Positions 1 through 8,537 of a stretch of 64,000 nucleotides of DNA are shown here, piece by piece (within the stretch, counting starts at the first letter, position 1; each line of letters opens with the position of its first letter). The DNA is taken from assembly GCF_024172125.1 (NCBI RefSeq), contig NZ_JAMZEA010000004.1:372001-436000 (forward strand). The letters are read 5' to 3'. Position numbers and translations under genes: made by a program. This DNA comes from Actinomadura rupiterrae. GTDB taxonomy: Bacteria > Actinomycetota > Actinomycetes > Streptosporangiales > Streptosporangiaceae. The notes beneath the pieces were generated by a model that was given only the letters and a program-made list of their open reading frames with translations, was not told the DNA's origin and ran no database searches.

Positions 1-2152
1 AGTCCTGGTTGACCTGGAGCGAGCCGTCCTCGGCGAGGAGGCAGCGGCGCAGGTCCTGCCGGAGGGCGTCGGCGGCGCGGTCGAGCAGGTCGGACGATCC
101 GCCGCGTTCGTAGGCGTGCAGGAAGAGCAGCGCCACACCGGACGAACCGTGCATCAGCCCCGCTCGCGGGTGGACGCCGCCGCTGATCTCCGGGACGTCG
201 TCCGGGCCCCCGAGCCGGTCGGCGCACAGCTCGACCATGCGGGACGCGGCGTCGGTCAGCGCGCTCTCGCCTGTGGATTCGCCCAGGTGGAAGAGGTTGA
301 GGCCGGTTCCAGCCAGTCCGGAACAGAGGTTCAGGCTGAGCTTTTCCCAGTTCTCGCGCAGGCAGATGTCCGCGAGGTCCAGCGCGGCCCGGCGGCGGCC
401 GAGGCGGTCCAGGACGAACGCGGCGCCGTGCAGCCCGTCGTAGAAGCCGAGCGGCGTGCCGACCTCGGGGTTCAGCGCGTGCACGGCCAGCCAGTCGACG
501 TGTTCCGGCGGGACGTCCGCGCCGGTTTCGGCCAGAGCGTAGAGGACGCCGGCCGCGCCGTGCGCGATGTTGACACCGCCACCATCGCGGAACTGCGCGG
601 GGTCGCCGGGGTAGAGCCGGTCGTCCCGGTCCGGGGTCGCCGAGGCGAGGATCGCGCGGTGCAGCGCGTCCCGGACGTCCGGCCACGGTGCCTGGCCGGG
701 CAGCGGGAGCGTGTCGAGCGGGGACGGTTCGGACGTCGCGTCCGGTCCCATCAGCGTGGCGATCGCGTCGTCGAAGCCGGCGCGCGGCACCCCGAACGTC
801 TCGGCGATCACGTCCGCGAGCTGCCGCGCCTTCGGGCGGTGCATCAGCAGCGTGATCGTGGTCTGCGGGGCGAACAGGTAGTAGCGCAGGCAGGCGAGCG
901 CGTACCTGTCGACGTCGAGGCCGCGCCGGTCGCGCGGCGCCAGGAACGCCGGGTTCGCGAGGGTCGTCCGGGCCTGCTCGGACGCCAGGACCGCCACCTC
1001 GTAGTCGATCAGGCAGAGCCGTCCGGACGCGGTCACGAGGATGTTGTTCGGGTGCAGGTCGCCGAAGACCACGCCGCGCTCGTGCAGCTGCCCGACGAGC
1101 GCCTCGACCTCGGCGTGCATGCCCAGCGCCCAGGCGGCGTACTCGGCGATCGCGTCCTCGCCGGCGCCCGCCTTCGTCAGCGGGTACCGCTGGACGATCT
1201 GCCGCTGCAGCGGGTTGCCGTCCACGAACTCCTCGACCAGGAAATGGTGCTCGCCGAGGACGAAGTAGCCGAGCAGCGCGGGCACCGCGTCCAGGCCGGC
1301 GAGGCGCTGGAGAATGTCGCGCTCGTGCTTCAGCCGGGTCACCGCGTCCCGCCCGATGACGTCGAGTCCGGCGTGCGGGCGGGCCTCCTTCAGGACGACC
1401 CGCTCGCCGGAACTCCGGTCCCGGGCGAGGTAGACGCCGCCGCCGTTCGAGAAATGCAGCACGCTCTCGAAGTCGTACGGCATCTCGTCGACGCGGACGG
1501 AGTTCCTGGCTTCCAGATGCGGCTCCAGGAAGGACGGCAGCGTCACCCATTCGGGCACCGCGAACGTCGCGCCTCGAACGTCCGGGATGAGTTCTCCGTC
1601 GGCGTTCTCGATTGCCGCGACCAGCTCGCCGTCCTTGCCGGGGCAGCGGCGTTCGGCGAATCCGCCGTAACGCACGAAGAGCGGGCCGTCCGCGTAGCGC
1701 AGATCGCTCAGGATGTACGGGCCCTCGACGCCGTCGAGCAACTCGTCCAGCTCTTTGAGAATGACTTCGCATTCGTTCTCGTCACGCGGGTAGATCGTGA
1801 CGAGTTTGCCGCTCGCGCCCCGCGAGGCCGCCTTGGAGTTGCGCATGAGCAGGACGGACCGTCCGCGCAGGTACTTGAACACGATCCCGCGCGGGACGCA
1901 GTAGTCCCAGACCGCGTCGAGCGCGCGCTCGGCGTCGTCGAGGCGGGCGGACACATGGATCTTCCAGCCCTGCGGCGGCAGCGTCCCCTCGCCATTCGGC
2001 GCGTAGTACATCCATACGTCGGAGTCGTGGCGGACCCATCCTTCGGGCACCGGACGCGCGACGATCGGAAAGTCCGACACCTCGTTCTGGCGCCGGCCGA
2101 GTTTGTCGTAGAAGAACAGGTCGGCCAGGCAGTAGGGCTCGTACTGGTCCAC
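1..2152 (-). CDS. Class III lanthionine synthetase LanKC, C-terminus cut by window edge
   Basis: The protein starts DQYEPYCLADLFFYD, the usual beginning of the lyase domain of class III synthetases. A kinase-like domain follows with a GDLHPNNIL catalytic loop, then a LanC-like cyclase region (GVHPRAGLMHGSSGVALLF) that runs off the left edge. In this family the enzyme phosphorylates Ser/Thr of a ribosomal precursor peptide, eliminates phosphate and forms lanthionine or labionin rings in the cytoplasm. I chose the GTG at 2152 because AAGGAG lies five bases upstream; an in-frame ATG at 2188 lacks a ribosome site. No precursor peptide with a leader-like helix is visible in the 225 bases upstream, so the precursor and transporter probably lie beyond the left edge. 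The zinc ligands that would separate LanKC from class IV LanL are outside the window. Confidence 0.9.
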   Translation of the reverse strand, partial: MDQYEPYCLADLFFYDKLGRRQNEVSDFPIVARPVPEGWVRHDSDVWMYYAPNGEGTLPPQGWKIHVSARLDDAERALDAVWDYCVPRGIVFKYLRGRSVLLMRNSKAASRGASGKLVTIYPRDENECEVILKELDELLDGVEGPYILSDLRYADGPLFVRYGGFAERRCPGKDGELVAAIENADGELIPDVRGATFAVPEWVTLPSFLEPHLEARNSVRVDEMPYDFESVLHFSNGGGVYLARDRSSGERVVLKEARPHAGLDVIGRDAVTRLKHERDILQRLAGLDAVPALLGYFVLGEHHFLVEEFVDGNPLQRQIVQRYPLTKAGAGEDAIAEYAAWALGMHAEVEALVGQLHERGVVFGDLHPNNILVTASGRLCLIDYEVAVLASEQARTTLANPAFLAPRDRRGLDVDRYALACLRYYLFAPQTTITLLMHRPKARQLADVIAETFGVPRAGFDDAIATLMGPDATSEPSPLDTLPLPGQAPWPDVRDALHRAILASATPDRDDRLYPGDPAQFRDGGGVNIAHGAAGVLYALAETGADVPPEHVDWLAVHALNPEVGTPLGFYDGLHGAAFVLDRLGRRRAALDLADICLRENWEKLSLNLCSGLAGTGLNLFHLGESTGESALTDAASRMVELCADRLGGPDDVPEISGGVHPRAGLMHGSSGVALLFLHAYERGGSSDLLDRAADALRQDLRRCLLAEDGSLQVNQD

Positions 2153-2235
2153 CGCAACTCCTTCCGACAGCTCGACTGAAAGGAGCATGGCTGACGCCCG
2201 GTCCTGCGCCAAGTTGGAATCTCAGCAGTTGATTG

Positions 2236-2269
2236 TGAGGAACGCACTATCACATGTGTGCGTTCCTCA
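2236..2269. repeat. 12-bp perfect inverted repeat upstream of lanKC
   Basis: TGAGGAACGCAC and its exact complement flank a 10-base A/T-richer loop. The element lies between the GH89 stop codon and the lanKC start. It could be an operator for lanKC or a terminator for the GH89 gene; no T-run follows on either strand. Confidence 0.6.
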
Positions 2270-2377
2270 ACACGCCCGGTTGGAGCAGGGCTTACCGCCC
2301 TCGGAACGGCCGCTCGAAGTGCGTGTACACGCCGAAACCGGCTCGTCATCTGTCAACGGACCGGTTTCAGTTGACGT

Positions 2378-4585
2378 TCAGGAAGCTTCCTGGAGACTTT
2401 GAAGAATGCGCGTCGCGATTTCGTGGACGTCCCCGCTCGGGTGTTCCGGAAGAGGATCGGTCGCCGCCGCCCAGTCCGCGCCGAACCGATACCAGTCGAT
2501 GGGACGCGGGTCCCGCTTCTCCGCGAGGGCCGCCGAGCATTCGTCCAGGAAAAGCTTCCACCGGGGCGCGTAGTAGCCGCCGATGAGTCCGGACCATTCG
2601 CGGTTGGCGTAGTCGCTCAGCCCCGCCTCGGCGCCGACGCGGTCACCCCACACGCTGATCAACGTCCGCACGTCCCGCTCCAGCAAACCCGCCTCGCCGA
2701 CGCCCTGCGACGCAGCGCGGCGGGCGGCGGCGAGCCAGGGGCCGAGCATCGTCTGCGGGTTGGTGGCGGTGATCTCGTCCAGCAGGGCGAGCGAGGCCGT
2801 CCACTCCCCGGCGAGGCGGTCGAGGGCGGCCCGGTCGGTTCTGTCGTAGGCGGCCTCTAGCTTGGGCAGCAGGGTGCGGCTGTGGTTGGAAAGGACCTGC
2901 CGGGCGACGTCCGCCAGGTCATAGCGATACGCGCTGCTCGCGCGCAGTTCGGGGGCGACTGCGAGCAGCGCGGGCAGAGCATGCGCGAAAGCCTCCGCGT
3001 CGTAGCGGAACCTCTTGGGCGACCACGCCGCCGCCGAACGGGCGGTCAGCGACGGCGTGGCGGCGAAGAGGCCGTCATGCGGCTCGGACCATCCGTCCTG
3101 CGGCATCGCGTAGGCGGTCGCGGCAAGAACCTCCCAGGCCCGCGCGGCATGCGGGTCCGGAGCGCCATAGCGTCGATCCGCCCAGGCAGCGAACCAGGCC
3201 GCCTGGTCGATGCCCCCTGCTTCAGTGCGGGCGGGTTCGGTGGTGTGCCAGGCGAGGTCGGTGAGGAGGGCGAACGCGGCAGGGTTGTTGTCGGACGCCT
3301 CGGGAAGGACGGCTATGCCATCCAGGGCGGATCCTGGCCGCGTGCGCCATTCGTGGAAGAGACCTGGCCAGACGGCGGTGTTCGCGCCCATCGACGTGTG
3401 CCCTCCGAAGTTCCAGATGGAACCGAACGCGTAGGGCGTGCCGAGCCAGTCCCGGTCGCGGTCAAGGCCGGCTCGCCGGTCGGACAGGCCGTCCACGATG
3501 AACAGCGCGCCGCGGTCGGCGGCGGCGAGGATTTCGGCGCGCGGGTTCTTCTGCCAGCCGAGCAGGACCCAGGTCGCGCCCGGACGGTCCGCATGCAGTG
3601 CGTCCTGGACGCCTCTGGTAGGAGCGGCGATGTCCACGGATCCAGCGGTCCCGCCTTCGTGGAGCAGATCCATCTTGTAGGCGGTGGACGAGCCGAAGCA
3701 GCGCTCAGAGCTGGCATAGAAGGCGTGTGCAACCTGCGCGAACGTCGTTGTCGTGGGGTCGAGCCAGTCCGGACGCCGGAAACCGATCCAGTCAGGCTGC
3801 GGCACTACGCGCGCGCCCGGATTCCGCTCTGCGAAGTCCGGAGGGACCGTCCCGAAGTATCCGGGTAGGACGGGCGTGATCCCGAGTTCGCGCAAACGCG
3901 AGGCGATGCGTCGTCCTAGAGCAGCTCGCTTCTCCACTAGGGCGATGCTCGGCGCGCTAGGGAAGCCGGAGAGGTTCTGTAGAAGCCACCAAGGTTGGTG
4001 CCCGGGCTGAGGGATCCAGTGAAGCAACTCGTCCTGCGTGTAGCCGAACTGCTGGAACGTGTCGAGATAGACCGCTTCCGCGCCTACAGGGAGGAAGACC
4101 TCGTTGATGCCGTGGAGCGCGAGGATGTCGATCTCGCGCTCCCACTGCTCCCAGCTTCGGTACGGGCCTGTGTAGGCGTCGTCCGTGTCGTTCCCGGCGT
4201 AACGGTGCCGGACGAGGGCCTCGCCTGAGATGTCGTGCGTAGGCAGCGGCAGACGCGCGCGTACGAGCCGGTCGAGCGAATCGCCGTTCCAGGAGACGCT
4301 GACGCCGACGACGCGCTCCAGGTACGCGTTGAAGCCCGCGAGCATGGCACTCGGCGTGGTCGCGCTGATCCGCACCGCACCGTCGTGCCGTCCGACCAGA
4401 TAGCGCTCCGTGCGGGCCTGAGCTGCGGCCTCGTCCGTCGGCAGCGGCTGGGCGAGGAGTTCGATGCGGCGACGCGCGGACGCGGGCAGGAGGCGATTGA
4501 GGACGTCCTCGACCGGCCCGGTGTCCCAGGCGTCGTCGCGGCGGCCGGCGGGGTCGGGCCGGGCGGAGGCTGATCCGTGGCTCAT
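2378..4585 (-). CDS. Alpha-N-acetylglucosaminidase, GH89 family (NAGLU-like)
   Basis: The 735-residue protein has the GH89 layout: an N-terminal small domain (about 1-115), a TIM barrel beginning near HDISGEALVRHRYAGN and an all-helical C-terminal domain. KMDLLHEGG (E310) and LPEASDNN (E429) align by eye with the acid/base and nucleophile of human NAGLU, and WNFGGHTSMG is also typical. The family hydrolyses terminal alpha-linked N-acetylglucosamine. No signal peptide is visible, so it may act inside the cell. The start ATG has GAGAGG six bases upstream. It is the middle gene of a possible minus-strand set with the upstream nuclease-fold gene (89-bp gap) and downstream lanKC. A functional link to lantibiotic making is not shown by the sequence. 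Confidence 0.9.
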   Translation of the reverse strand: MSHGSASARPDPAGRRDDAWDTGPVEDVLNRLLPASARRRIELLAQPLPTDEAAAQARTERYLVGRHDGAVRISATTPSAMLAGFNAYLERVVGVSVSWNGDSLDRLVRARLPLPTHDISGEALVRHRYAGNDTDDAYTGPYRSWEQWEREIDILALHGINEVFLPVGAEAVYLDTFQQFGYTQDELLHWIPQPGHQPWWLLQNLSGFPSAPSIALVEKRAALGRRIASRLRELGITPVLPGYFGTVPPDFAERNPGARVVPQPDWIGFRRPDWLDPTTTTFAQVAHAFYASSERCFGSSTAYKMDLLHEGGTAGSVDIAAPTRGVQDALHADRPGATWVLLGWQKNPRAEILAAADRGALFIVDGLSDRRAGLDRDRDWLGTPYAFGSIWNFGGHTSMGANTAVWPGLFHEWRTRPGSALDGIAVLPEASDNNPAAFALLTDLAWHTTEPARTEAGGIDQAAWFAAWADRRYGAPDPHAARAWEVLAATAYAMPQDGWSEPHDGLFAATPSLTARSAAAWSPKRFRYDAEAFAHALPALLAVAPELRASSAYRYDLADVARQVLSNHSRTLLPKLEAAYDRTDRAALDRLAGEWTASLALLDEITATNPQTMLGPWLAAARRAASQGVGEAGLLERDVRTLISVWGDRVGAEAGLSDYANREWSGLIGGYYAPRWKLFLDECSAALAEKRDPRPIDWYRFGADWAAATDPLPEHPSGDVHEIATRILQSLQEAS

Positions 4586-4674
4586 ACGGCCTCTCGATGA
4601 TCCGGCTGTGAACCATCCCGATGATCAGCGCCCCACCCACACCGGTCAACGTCCCCCACGCACGGCGCAGGCGG

Positions 4675-5772
4675 TCAGGGGGTGCGGCGGATGTCGCGCC
4701 AGGTGCAGGAGGCGCCTCGGGTTGGGGTCTTCACCGGGTGGAGGTCCAGGAGGAAGCCCTTGTGGTCGGTATGCGCGACGACGTGCATCTCGCCACAGGA
4801 GTTCGCGCGCGTGAGGCCGCCCGAGTAGTAGATGTGCTGGAGGCCGCTGACGCCGCTGTACTTGCCGTTGGTCTCCATATCGTGCAGCCCCCAGTAACCC
4901 GTGGGGGCGCAGTGCGCCTTCGCGCGCCTGTACGAGATGTTCGTGTCGCCCGCGAAGACGGTTGCGCCAGCCTTGTAGGGCGCGAGGAGCTTGTCCCGGA
5001 CGTAGGCGCATTCGCGCAGTTGGAGCAAGGTTCCGCCCGGAGCCTTGCCGTTGGTGTCCTGGTCGGCGAGCGCGAGGTGGGCCGTGCAGACGCGGACGCC
5101 CTTCACGCGCGCGCAAAGCCATGACCGGTTGTGCTGGAAGACGCTGCCCTTCGCCACCGGTTCGAAGTAGCCGCCCGTACGGGAGGACGCGTCGAGCCCG
5201 CGCGCGATGATCGCGTTGTCGGAATGCCCGCGCGCGGACGAGGACCAGCACGGCCGCGGATGGCCGGAATCGGCCGCACCAGCCTCCTGGTCCACGGAGG
5301 TGTAGTCGTATCCCGCCTTGCGCAGGCGTCTGACGACTTCGGCGATGTCACCGCTGCATCCCTCGTTGACGGTGACCGCGTCCGGTTTCCAGTGCTCGAT
5401 CTGGGAGACCAGCGAGGCGCGCTTGGCCTCGGCGGTCTTCGCGAGCGCGGCGTTGCTCCCCTTGGGGAAGCAGGGCCCGGACGAGTCGGGCCCCCACATG
5501 CACATGTTGGTCTGGAAGACGCGGAAGGCCGCCGGCACCTGCGCGGATCCGGCCAATCGGGCCTCCCCGACCGTCCGCCCGGACGCCCCGGAAGGCTGCC
5601 CGGCTCGCAACACGAGCGCCTCGGGATGTCCGGCGCGGAGCGCGAGCGCCTCCGGGAGGTGTCCGGCGAGCGCCGGGCCCCCGGTCATGACCAGTGCCGC
5701 CGTCGCGGAGAGCGCGAGCAGCGCCTTCGGCCTGGTCCGCTGGCGCTCCGACCTGAAGAGCTTGGTAGTCAT
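4675..5772 (-). CDS. Secreted endonuclease/exonuclease/phosphatase-family protein
   Basis: This 365-residue protein begins MTTKLFRS, has basic residues and a hydrophobic stretch (ALLALSATAALVMTGGPALA), so it looks exported. The DNase I-like fold is supported by FQTNMCMWG (Asn), VTVNEGC (metal-binding Glu), FAGDTNISY (Asp/Asn pair) and HVVAHTDHKG (final Asp-His) in the right order. Substrates in this superfamily include nucleic acids, phospholipids and phosphoinositides; I cannot tell which applies. Several Cys residues suggest disulfides outside the cell. A short internal repeat (PEAL-LRAG twice) lies between the signal and the catalytic domain. I chose the ATG at 5772 because the upstream extension has no signal-like character. 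No clear ribosome site precedes it. Confidence 0.8.
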   Translation of the reverse strand: MTTKLFRSERQRTRPKALLALSATAALVMTGGPALAGHLPEALALRAGHPEALVLRAGQPSGASGRTVGEARLAGSAQVPAAFRVFQTNMCMWGPDSSGPCFPKGSNAALAKTAEAKRASLVSQIEHWKPDAVTVNEGCSGDIAEVVRRLRKAGYDYTSVDQEAGAADSGHPRPCWSSSARGHSDNAIIARGLDASSRTGGYFEPVAKGSVFQHNRSWLCARVKGVRVCTAHLALADQDTNGKAPGGTLLQLRECAYVRDKLLAPYKAGATVFAGDTNISYRRAKAHCAPTGYWGLHDMETNGKYSGVSGLQHIYYSGGLTRANSCGEMHVVAHTDHKGFLLDLHPVKTPTRGASCTWRDIRRTP

Positions 5773-6312
5773 TACGGTCCGTTTCGGTTCTGCACGTCCG
5801 CGCGAAAGTGCGAGCGTTCGCCCGGACGAGCGGGGTATCGGACGGGAAGCCGCAAGGGTGACGCACCCCGGTACGCGTCCGGTACAAGCCCTTGTGTTCT
5901 CCGCCACAGCTCGCGTCACGGACCGTCCCGACCGGTCACGCTGCGGCGGCACCGCACCCCGCCCGGCCGAACGGAAGCGGACGAAATGCCCTCTTAGGTG
6001 TGGCCGAAAGTGGTCCGAAGGCGAATCCGGCGCCCGTCCAAGGTAGGAAGGGGCCGAAACCGGGGCGGTCCGGCGCCCGTGCACCGCGGGCGGCACCCGT
6101 GCATCGCGGGACGAACCGCCGTTTCCTCCGCGGAAGATCCGAACCCGCGGGAGGTTTCCGGCGTCTCAAATGATCGACACTCCGTCCGGAGGGGGCGGAA
6201 GGTGCCGGTTGGATGCGCTCCCAGGTCGGGGCCGGGAGGGGAAGACGGACGAGGACCGGCATTCTTGTCGCTAATGTGCTATCTGCGGATTGCGGGCTGA
6301 TGAGGGAGAACC
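5773..6312. other. Divergent intergenic region, 540 bp
   Basis: The region separates two divergent secreted-protein genes and must hold both promoters. It contains two near-identical CCCGTGCA/TCGCGGG elements close together around 6075-6115. An A/T-richer stretch (TTCTTGTCGCTAATGTGC, about 6263-6280) lies 30-50 bases before the transpeptidase start and could be its promoter. I see no coding potential. Confidence 0.4.
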
Positions 6313-7599
6313 GTGCGAGGTAAGGCCCTGGTGGTGGCGCTGGTTCTGGGACTGGCGACGGCGTGCGGCGGTGGCGGCGGAAGCGGCAAGGCCGGGACCG
6401 CCGGACACGAGGAAGGCGTCCCCACGATTTCGATCACCCCGGCCAACGGCACCGCCAAGGCGAAGCCGGACGCGGGCGTGACCGTGACGGCGAGCGGCGG
6501 GACGTTGAGCCAGGTGCTGGTCAAGCTGAAGGACGCGGACGTGCCCGGCACGCTCTCGGCCGACAAGAAGACCTGGCACTCGTCCTGGACCCTGATCCCG
6601 GGCGGGAAGTACACCGTCCAGGCGGTCGCGGCGAACAGCAAGGGCAAGACGGCGAACGCCACCAGCTCGTTCAGGACCATCGACGACACCGCGCGGACGA
6701 CGATCAGCAACGTCATCCCGGACCCGAACGAGAAGGTCGGCACCGGCATGCCGATCTTCATCCAGTTCAACAAGGAGGTCCCGGACAAGGCCAAGCCGAT
6801 CATCGAGAAGGCCATCGAGATCAAGTCGACCTACCCGACGGTCGGCGCGTGGCGGTGGCTGGACGCGGGCGAGTCCTTCAACGGCCTGCCGTCCCTGGTG
6901 TTCCGCACCAAGGACCCGTGGCAGCCGAACCAGAAGGTCGAGCTGGTCGTCCACTACGCGGGCCTGAAGATCGGCGACGCGGTCTACGGTGACAAGGACG
7001 TCACCCGCAAGTTCCGCATCGGTGACTCCCACGTCATCACGGTCAACAACAGGACGCACAAGCTGACCGTGAAGAAGAACGGCTCGGTCGTCCGCAAGTG
7101 GGGCGTCAGCCTCGGCACCGGCGGCGACGTCCAGGGCGACGGCGTGGACCACCTGAAGACCACCAGCGGCGTCCACCTGACCATGGACCACAGCCGCCTT
7201 GAGCGGATGGTCGCGCCCGGCAAGAAGAAGGGCGACCCGGGCTACTACGACGAGCAGGTGCCGTTCGCCACGCGCATCTCCAACAGCGGCGAGTACATCC
7301 ACCAGAACATGGACGACCCGTCCTGCCTGGGCGACCGCAACTGCTCGCACGGCTGCGTCCGCTCCCCCGCCTCGGACGCGGAGTGGTTCTTCGGCTGGTC
7401 CTATCGCGGCGACCTGGTGACCATCAACGGCACCGGACGCGACCTGCAGTGGTCCAACGGCTGGGGCTACTGGCAGCTCCCGTTCGAGAAGTGGACGTCC
7501 GGCAGCAAGCTCGGCCAGCCCATCACCACCGCGGCCCTCGGCGGCCAGACCTCCCCGTCCGCTCCCCCGGCGCAGCCCTCGACGCCGCCCACCCCGTAG
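6313..7599 (+). CDS. L,D-transpeptidase lipoprotein (YkuD domain)
   Basis: The 428-residue precursor has a lipobox (LATAC, Cys18) followed by a Gly-rich linker, so it is anchored in the membrane outside the cell. Two Ig-like domains (about 35-125 and 126-235) precede the YkuD catalytic domain (about 236-375). The signature IHQN (His330) followed by CSHGCVR (Cys348 as nucleophile) is intact. The enzyme class makes 3-3 cross-links in peptidoglycan using the m-Dpm of a donor tetrapeptide. A conserved Trp-rich C-terminal segment and a Pro/Ser tail end the protein. The domain order matches mycobacterial LdtMt2-type enzymes. The GTG start has GGGAGAA just upstream. It is monocistronic and followed by a strong hairpin. 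Confidence 0.93.
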   Translation: MRGKALVVALVLGLATACGGGGGSGKAGTAGHEEGVPTISITPANGTAKAKPDAGVTVTASGGTLSQVLVKLKDADVPGTLSADKKTWHSSWTLIPGGKYTVQAVAANSKGKTANATSSFRTIDDTARTTISNVIPDPNEKVGTGMPIFIQFNKEVPDKAKPIIEKAIEIKSTYPTVGAWRWLDAGESFNGLPSLVFRTKDPWQPNQKVELVVHYAGLKIGDAVYGDKDVTRKFRIGDSHVITVNNRTHKLTVKKNGSVVRKWGVSLGTGGDVQGDGVDHLKTTSGVHLTMDHSRLERMVAPGKKKGDPGYYDEQVPFATRISNSGEYIHQNMDDPSCLGDRNCSHGCVRSPASDAEWFFGWSYRGDLVTINGTGRDLQWSNGWGYWQLPFEKWTSGSKLGQPITTAALGGQTSPSAPPAQPSTPPTP

Positions 7600-7647
7600 G
7601 CGCGACTCCCCGCCCTCCGGCGCGCGGCCGTCTCCCGGCCCTCAGAC

Positions 7648-7686
7648 GCGGCCCGGCGCTTCTCCTCCCCGAGAAGCCCGGGCCGC
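7648..7686 (+). terminator. Hairpin terminator after the L,D-transpeptidase gene
   Basis: A 16-bp stem (GCGGCCCGG then GCTTCTC, one bulged C) closes a six-base CTCCCC loop about 50 bases after the stop codon. There is no T-run, which is common for actinomycete terminators. Confidence 0.7.
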
Positions 7687-7729
7687 CTTGCGTCTCCCCG
7701 TAGGCGCGGCAGAGCACGCTGACGCGCGC

Positions 7730-7778
7730 GCACGAGCGCGGGGCAATGCGCGACGCACGAGCGCGGGCAATGCGCGAC
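7730..7778. repeat. Two-copy 24-25 bp tandem repeat
   Basis: Two adjacent copies of a unit beginning GCACGAGCGCGGG and ending AATGCGCGAC lie between the hairpin and the next gene. The copies differ by one G. Confidence 0.7.
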
Positions 7779-7812
7779 GTGCGGTACTGGATGTGAGACG
7801 GAGGACGAGCCG

Positions 7813-8523
7813 GTGCCAAGGCATACTCCGGTGGCGAATCGTGCCCGGACGAGGGTGCACTATGGAGTCGTGCTGAGGACCAGAGCGGCCACCTGGGGTT
7901 ACGTTGCGGCACTCGCCATAGCCGAAGCCGTGGTCTGGTTGTTGTCGCCGGAGCACAAGGCACGCCTGGTGGACTGGGTGAGCACGAACGTGGCGAACCT
8001 GTCCCACCACCCCTTGGGCTCGCTGGCCGGGTCCGCGTTCGTTCCCGATTCCTATCCGCTGGTGTGGGTGGGCACAGCGGTGGTCGCACTTTTCCCTGTC
8101 AACACGCTGTTGGGGAACCGGCGGACGGTCTTCCTGTTCGTCTTCCTACACGTGGTGGGGACGCTGCTAAGCGAAGGCATCGTCGCCTGGCGTCTCGCAC
8201 ACGGGACGATCCCGGAGGCCGCGCGGTACCAGTTGGACGTAGGACCGTCGTTCGTCCTCGTGCCCGGGCTCGTACTGGTGATCCTGTTCGGCTCATGGTG
8301 GTGGCGTCCGGTCGCCGCGGCGGCCATGTGGGCGCTCTGGCCCTACCTGTTCGTGGGCCTCGGCCAACTGGAGGTAGCCGCGGTCGGGCACGTGACGGTG
8401 ATGGTGTTGTGCGTCCCGATGTTCTGGCTTCTCCGGCGGAACCGGCTCGCCGCGCTGGCTCGAAAGGTTCCTGCCACGGCCCCGTCGGCAGAGGCCCCGG
8501 CTACAGAACCCTCCACTCCCTGA
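7813..8523 (+). CDS. Rhomboid-like integral membrane protein
   Basis: The 236-residue protein has about six hydrophobic helices between residues 28 and 205 and a Pro/Ala-rich cytoplasmic tail. It resembles actinobacterial rhomboid-like proteins: WVSTNVANLSHHPLGSL near the N-terminus matches the usual arrangement after TM1. A catalytic GxSG serine motif is not visible, so it is probably an inactive relative rather than a protease. The GTG start follows GGAGGACGAGCC; a second GTG at 7870 is possible. It converges on the next gene with only 14 bases between stop codons. Its function is unknown. Confidence 0.6.
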   Translation: MPRHTPVANRARTRVHYGVVLRTRAATWGYVAALAIAEAVVWLLSPEHKARLVDWVSTNVANLSHHPLGSLAGSAFVPDSYPLVWVGTAVVALFPVNTLLGNRRTVFLFVFLHVVGTLLSEGIVAWRLAHGTIPEAARYQLDVGPSFVLVPGLVLVILFGSWWWRPVAAAAMWALWPYLFVGLGQLEVAAVGHVTVMVLCVPMFWLLRRNRLAALARKVPATAPSAEAPATEPSTP

Positions 8524-8537
8524 GCGTTCCTACGGCC

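Noticed and set aside
116..2179. A 687-codon open frame on the plus strand
   Set aside because: It is the antisense of lanKC; the minus-strand product shows the LanKC domains and motifs, while the plus-strand product is Arg/Val/Glu-rich without family features.
2187..2402. A 71-codon plus-strand frame near lanKC as a lanthipeptide precursor
   Set aside because: It lacks a class III leader motif, runs across the palindrome and antisense to GH89, and has poor codon bias.
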